A stretch of 9,007 nucleotides of DNA, taken from Clostridiales bacterium (GTDB taxonomy: Bacteria; Bacillota; Clostridia; Saccharofermentanales; Saccharofermentanaceae). This document shows, in pieces, positions 6,231 to 9,007 of the stretch. How positions within the stretch are numbered: position 1 is the first letter of the stretch; the number at the start of each line of letters is the position of its first letter. The stretch is taken from positions 1 to 9,007 of the forward strand of contig JAGAFH010000146.1 of the NCBI GenBank assembly GCA_017612755.1. Direction: 5' to 3'. The translations under genes were made by a program, and so were the position numbers. The notes beneath the pieces are model-generated. The model made no database searches. It was not told the DNA's origin and saw nothing but the letters and a program-made list of their open reading frames with translations.

Positions 6231-6572
6231 ATGGCACAACAGAGAGGCGGACAGAGACGATCCAGTTCTTCCAGAAATACCGGAAAGAGACGTCCTTCCC
6301 AGACTACAAGGAAAAAGGCTGCACCTCAGAGCGATGCTTCCATCATCGCCGATTTTTATAGTGCCTTTAAGCAGACAAGAGCCTTCAGGCCTGTTGCCAC
6401 CATCTTTATCATCACGCTCATCGTCCTTCTGGACCTCCTTTTCGCCTGGAATTACTACGACAGGTTCTTCTTCCTTCTGGGACTTGAGCTTATCATCGTC
6501 GCAGGAATCTGGGTCATAGGTCTGCTCCTGAGCATCAGCGCAACTCCTTCCCCGGAGAGAAGTGAGACATAA
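6231..6572 (+). CDS. Small membrane protein with polybasic N-terminus, overlapping rqcH
   Basis: I do not recognise this 113-residue protein. Residues 1-33 are low-complexity, rich in Arg, Lys, Ser and Gln, with ten positive and no negative charges, so they are probably disordered and cytoplasmic. A short amphipathic stretch (34-52) leads to two predicted membrane helices, about 54-73 and 79-102. Each contains one acidic residue (D68, E86), which is unusual in a short hairpin. The tail (103-113) is short and polar. It has a good ribosome binding site and promoter. Its TAA stop shares a base with the ATG of rqcH (TAATG at 6570-6574), which implies translational coupling. The basic tail could bind RNA, ribosomes or acidic lipids; this is inference only. 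Confidence 0.8.
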   Translation: MAQQRGGQRRSSSSRNTGKRRPSQTTRKKAAPQSDASIIADFYSAFKQTRAFRPVATIFIITLIVLLDLLFAWNYYDRFFFLLGLELIIVAGIWVIGLLLSISATPSPERSET

Positions 6573-8470
6573 TGGCTCTTGACGGGATAACCTCTGAACT
6601 TCTTACCTACGAACTTAACAGGGATCTTAAAGGCGCCAGGATCGACAAGGTTTTCCAGCCTGACAAGTATACCGTTATCCTTCATATAAGGACTTCTTCC
6701 GGTGTAAAGAAGCTCCTTATTTCCATCAATCCCTCTGCTCCCAGGATCAATATCACTGAATCCACCAGGGAAAATCCCATGATGCCTCCCTCCTTTTGTA
6801 TGCTCCTGAGAAAATACCTCTCCGGAGCCAGGATCGAGTCCATCACTAATCCCGGATATGAGAGAATAATCGAGATCAACGCCGTCAACACCGACGAACT
6901 TCATGACACCAACAGCTTAAGACTGGTAGCAGAGCTTATGGGCCGCTACAGTAACCTTATCCTCATAAACAAGTCGGGAAAGATCTTAGACAGCGCAGTC
7001 CATGTTGACTATTCCGTCAGCAGGGTCCGTGAGGTAATGCCTGCCAGGATCTACGAATATCCCCCTTCCCAGGATAAGCTGACCATTGAAGAAGCAGAAA
7101 AGAAGATCGATTCCGGCAAGCTTCCCATCCTTGAAACAGAGATGGGCCGCCCTGTAGAAAAGGCTATCCTTAACTCCATCAAGGGTATGTCCCCTACTCT
7201 TTCCCGGCAGATCTGCACCAAAGCTGATGTGGAGGACCGTCTTCCCGTTTCAGGCTTGAGCGACAAAGACAGTGACAGCCTCATGAGGGAACTTAAGGAT
7301 CTGGCTGTACAGATCAAAGACCATTCCTATACTCCCTGTGCCTATTTTACAGGTGAAGGCTATGCTGCCGACTGGTCGCCTTTCTATTTCACCGGCTTTG
7401 ACAGAACTGTTAAAGCAGAAGATATATCTAAGGCCATAGACCTTTACTACGAACAGAAAGACAGATTTATCGACCTGGACAACAAAAAGCGCAGGCTTAT
7501 GAGCATTATCGACTCCGCCCTGAACCATCTTACAAGGAGGGCCGAGATCCACAGGCTTGACTGCGAGGAAGGCAAAAAAGCCGACATCTTCAAGCACGAT
7601 GCGGATCTGATCTTAAGCAACAGCTATAAAGTCACGGGCAAAGCAAACAGCATCACCTGCACCGACTACTACTCGGATCCGCCGGAGGAAGTAACCATAA
7701 AGCTGGATCCCACACTGAACGCATCTGACAATGCCCAGGAATACTATAAGAAGTTTCATAAGGCAAAGCGTAAAGCTGAGCTCTCCGAAGGCTACTTAAA
7801 CGATGACCTTATCGCCATCGAATATTTCAGATCCCTTAAGACTGCCGCCGGCTCGGCCAACTGTGAAGAAGATATAAGAGCGATCTCCCAGGAGATAAAC
7901 AGCCTGACTAAGCCCAGAGACGAAAAGAAAAAGGACAACATCAATCCCAATACCACTGTGGGTAAGTCTAAGTCCGGCAACAAGTCCTCAAGAGCCATGC
8001 GTGAAGCAGCCAAAAGGGCTAACGAAAAAAAGAACAGCAAAAAGCGTCAGGAAAAGCCTCTTCCCTTAAGAAGGTACAGGACTTCCGACGGCTATGAGAT
8101 CCTCTGTGGAAGAAACAACATCCAAAATGACGATCTCACCTTCCACATAGCAGACAAGGACGACTGGTGGTTCCACATCAAGGGAATGCCGGGAACCCAC
8201 GTTATATTAAAGACCAGAAAAGGCGAAGACATGCCCAGTGATAATGCGGTTATCGAAGCAGCCCAGACAGCCGCCTACTTCTCAAAGGGCATGATCCTTG
8301 AGGAGCATAATGCCATAGAAGGCAGTAAGCCGGGGCAGATAAAAGCAGAGATAGATTACTGCAAAGTATCACATGTCAAAAAGCTTCCCGCCGGAAGGCC
8401 AGGCATGGTCACCTACGAGGGGTACTATTCCATTGTAGTCTCCGCCAAAGAACCGGATATAAAGGAATAA
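6572..8470 (+). CDS. rqcH: Rqc2 homolog RqcH (NFACT family; formerly fibronectin-binding protein FbpA)
   Basis: RqcH binds 50S subunits blocked by peptidyl-tRNA and recruits tRNA-Ala to add a C-terminal alanine tail that marks the stalled chain for proteolysis. The 632-residue product is of near-normal length. NFACT-N opens with MALDGITSELLTYELN and includes FCMLLRKYLSGARI (75-88) and ELMGRYSN; a helix-hairpin-helix-like stretch follows (about 195-225). Next come helical coiled-coil regions (about 300-355 and 385-450), a lysine-rich linker (about 452-492) and the NFACT-R/DUF814 domain (from about 495), with DWWFHIKGMPGTHV near 530-545. The tRNA-contact pair, Asp-Arg in B. subtilis RqcH, is E97-R98 here. 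The frame starts in a one-base overlap with the preceding membrane protein gene; GGAGAG (6554-6559) is the nearest ribosome binding site. A strong terminator follows. Confidence 0.95.
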   Translation: MALDGITSELLTYELNRDLKGARIDKVFQPDKYTVILHIRTSSGVKKLLISINPSAPRINITESTRENPMMPPSFCMLLRKYLSGARIESITNPGYERIIEINAVNTDELHDTNSLRLVAELMGRYSNLILINKSGKILDSAVHVDYSVSRVREVMPARIYEYPPSQDKLTIEEAEKKIDSGKLPILETEMGRPVEKAILNSIKGMSPTLSRQICTKADVEDRLPVSGLSDKDSDSLMRELKDLAVQIKDHSYTPCAYFTGEGYAADWSPFYFTGFDRTVKAEDISKAIDLYYEQKDRFIDLDNKKRRLMSIIDSALNHLTRRAEIHRLDCEEGKKADIFKHDADLILSNSYKVTGKANSITCTDYYSDPPEEVTIKLDPTLNASDNAQEYYKKFHKAKRKAELSEGYLNDDLIAIEYFRSLKTAAGSANCEEDIRAISQEINSLTKPRDEKKKDNINPNTTVGKSKSGNKSSRAMREAAKRANEKKNSKKRQEKPLPLRRYRTSDGYEILCGRNNIQNDDLTFHIADKDDWWFHIKGMPGTHVILKTRKGEDMPSDNAVIEAAQTAAYFSKGMILEEHNAIEGSKPGQIKAEIDYCKVSHVKKLPAGRPGMVTYEGYYSIVVSAKEPDIKE

Positions 8471-8483
8471 CTTCCTGAAGAAA

Positions 8484-8514
8484 CACAAAAGCCGCGGAGA
8501 CCGCGGCTTTTGTG
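8484..8514. terminator. Bidirectional rho-independent terminator after rqcH
   Basis: CACAAAAGCCGCGG (8484-8497) and CCGCGGCTTTTGTG (8501-8514) are perfect 14-bp arms around an AGA loop. The GC core followed by TTTT serves rqcH. On the minus strand the core is also followed by T-rich sequence and could stop the convergent genes from the right edge. Confidence 0.95.
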
Positions 8515-8533
8515 CGAAAGGAGGTTAGATAAA

Positions 8534-8569
8534 ATGGATTATTTGTTTTCTTCTGACCTCATTATATAG
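8534..8569 (+). CDS. Possible 11-codon reading frame with near-perfect ribosome binding site
   Basis: AAAGGAGGT (8517-8525) lies 8 bases before ATG 8534, ideal for initiation. The frame encodes MDYLFSSDLII and stops at TAG 8567. It starts 20 bases after the rqcH terminator, and TAAAAT (8530-8535) is the only nearby -10-like sequence, with no matching -35. It may be a hydrophobic micropeptide, the remnant of a lost gene, or chance. I do not recognise the peptide. Confidence 0.25.
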   Translation: MDYLFSSDLII

Positions 8570-8592
8570 GACCCTATGTCCCATTATTCTCC

Positions 8593-8805
8593 CTATTTTC
8601 CTACTACCAGGAAAGCGATGATAATGATGCCGAATCCGGCGATCTGGCATCCGGTACCAAGGATAAATCTCCATTTCTTATTATCAGGAACAGGAGCCTT
8701 ACCCATCTTCTGTTTTCTGTTAAATCCCATCTTCAGGATACCTCCAGCAGCGATGAGGACCGCACCTATAGTACTGCATACAGCAATGATACCGCTCTTA
8801 TCCAT
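8593..8805 (-). CDS. Small two-helix membrane protein
   Basis: I do not recognise this 70-residue protein, which starts MDKSGIIAVC from ATG 8805. Two hydrophobic helices (about 6-25 and 47-68) flank a basic loop (R30, K31, K33, K36, K43, K44), so by the positive-inside rule the loop is cytoplasmic and both ends face outward. GGAGGAG (8820-8814) is well placed for ATG 8805. ATG 8811 and GTG 8814 are in-frame alternatives, and ATG 8811 overlaps the TGA of the upstream gene as TGATG. The two genes therefore form an operon and are probably translationally coupled. No clear terminator lies directly after its TAG; the bidirectional hairpin at 8484-8514 may serve. Confidence 0.75.
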   Translation of the reverse strand: MDKSGIIAVCSTIGAVLIAAGGILKMGFNRKQKMGKAPVPDNKKWRFILGTGCQIAGFGIIIIAFLVVGK

Positions 8806-8810
8806 GATCA

Positions 8811-9007
8811 TCACTCCTCCCCGTCATATTCACAAATATAGCCTAAGACACCTGAGTATGTAGGATCAGTATTAAGATCATAAGGTCCTTCGAAGACATA
8901 TACATAATCCTCATCCTCATAATACTTAAGTATTCCACAGTTATGATTCATGTTCTCAAAGTATGGCGCTGTAAATGTATCCTGATCAAAATCAGGAGCA
9001 TAGTAAT
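8811..9007 (-). CDS. C-terminal part of an acidic, tyrosine-rich protein (N-terminus beyond window)
   Basis: The minus-strand frame is open from the right edge to TGA 8813-8811, giving the last 64 residues of an unknown protein. It contains 11 tyrosines and 15 Asp/Glu but only one lysine, with segments such as KYYEDEDYVYVFEGPYD and GYICEYDGEE. No membrane helix is visible in this part. It reads like the end of a beta-rich soluble or extracellular domain, but no family is recognised. Its stop overlaps the start region of the small membrane protein gene (TGATG), so the two are co-transcribed. Confidence 0.7.
   Translation of the reverse strand, partial: YYAPDFDQDTFTAPYFENMNHNCGILKYYEDEDYVYVFEGPYDLNTDPTYSGVLGYICEYDGEE

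Noticed and set aside
6455..6904. Minus-strand 149-residue frame across the 6231 gene and rqcH start
   Set aside because: It is antisense to two supported genes and shows no family features or start signal.
8576..8863. Plus-strand 95-residue frame at the right end
   Set aside because: It is antisense to the minus-strand TGATG gene pair, which has a good ribosome binding site and clear membrane helices.

Overview
The window looks like chromosomal DNA from a low-to-moderate GC Gram-positive anaerobe of the class Clostridia, most plausibly Lachnospiraceae-like. The support is the long-form (about 400-residue) PRPP synthetases, an RqcH of the Firmicutes type, AAGGAG-type ribosome binding sites, and heavy use of AGG/AGA, ATA and CCC codons. 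The genus assignment is an inference from protein style, not a database result.

Layout, left to right. Positions 1-2202 (minus strand) hold a nearly complete comEC, the DNA-uptake channel gene, whose last codons lie beyond the left edge. A compact divergent intergenic region (2203-2303) contains an 18-bp palindrome, a 10-bp direct repeat and a good sigma-A promoter. That promoter seems to start transcription almost exactly at the ATG of engB (2304-2903), a 50S-assembly GTPase. Next is an operon of two tandem paralogous ribose-phosphate pyrophosphokinase genes (3019-4206 and 4248-5456) closed by a strong terminator. The first paralog has lost the catalytic-loop lysine that the second keeps.

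Positions 5515-5689 have no gene but are highly structured. TGCCAT/ATGGCA half-sites recur in alternating orientation with a 52-bp period, between two terminators. To the right, on the minus strand, is a small Mrr-like nuclease-domain protein with a C-terminal membrane helix (5712-6113). Divergent from it is a two-gene unit: a polybasic two-helix membrane protein (6231-6572), overlapping by one base the start of rqcH (6572-8470), the NFACT/Rqc2 ribosome-quality-control factor. A bidirectional terminator follows. The right edge carries two minus-strand genes that overlap as TGATG: a partial acidic, tyrosine-rich protein and a 70-residue two-helix membrane protein. Between the terminator and these genes is an 11-codon reading frame with a near-perfect Shine-Dalgarno sequence.

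Most of the window is housekeeping: ribosome assembly, PRPP supply and rescue of stalled ribosomes. The best candidates for something undescribed are the 52-bp palindromic array, the possibly non-catalytic PRPP synthetase partner, the membrane protein coupled to RqcH, and the apparently leaderless engB message.
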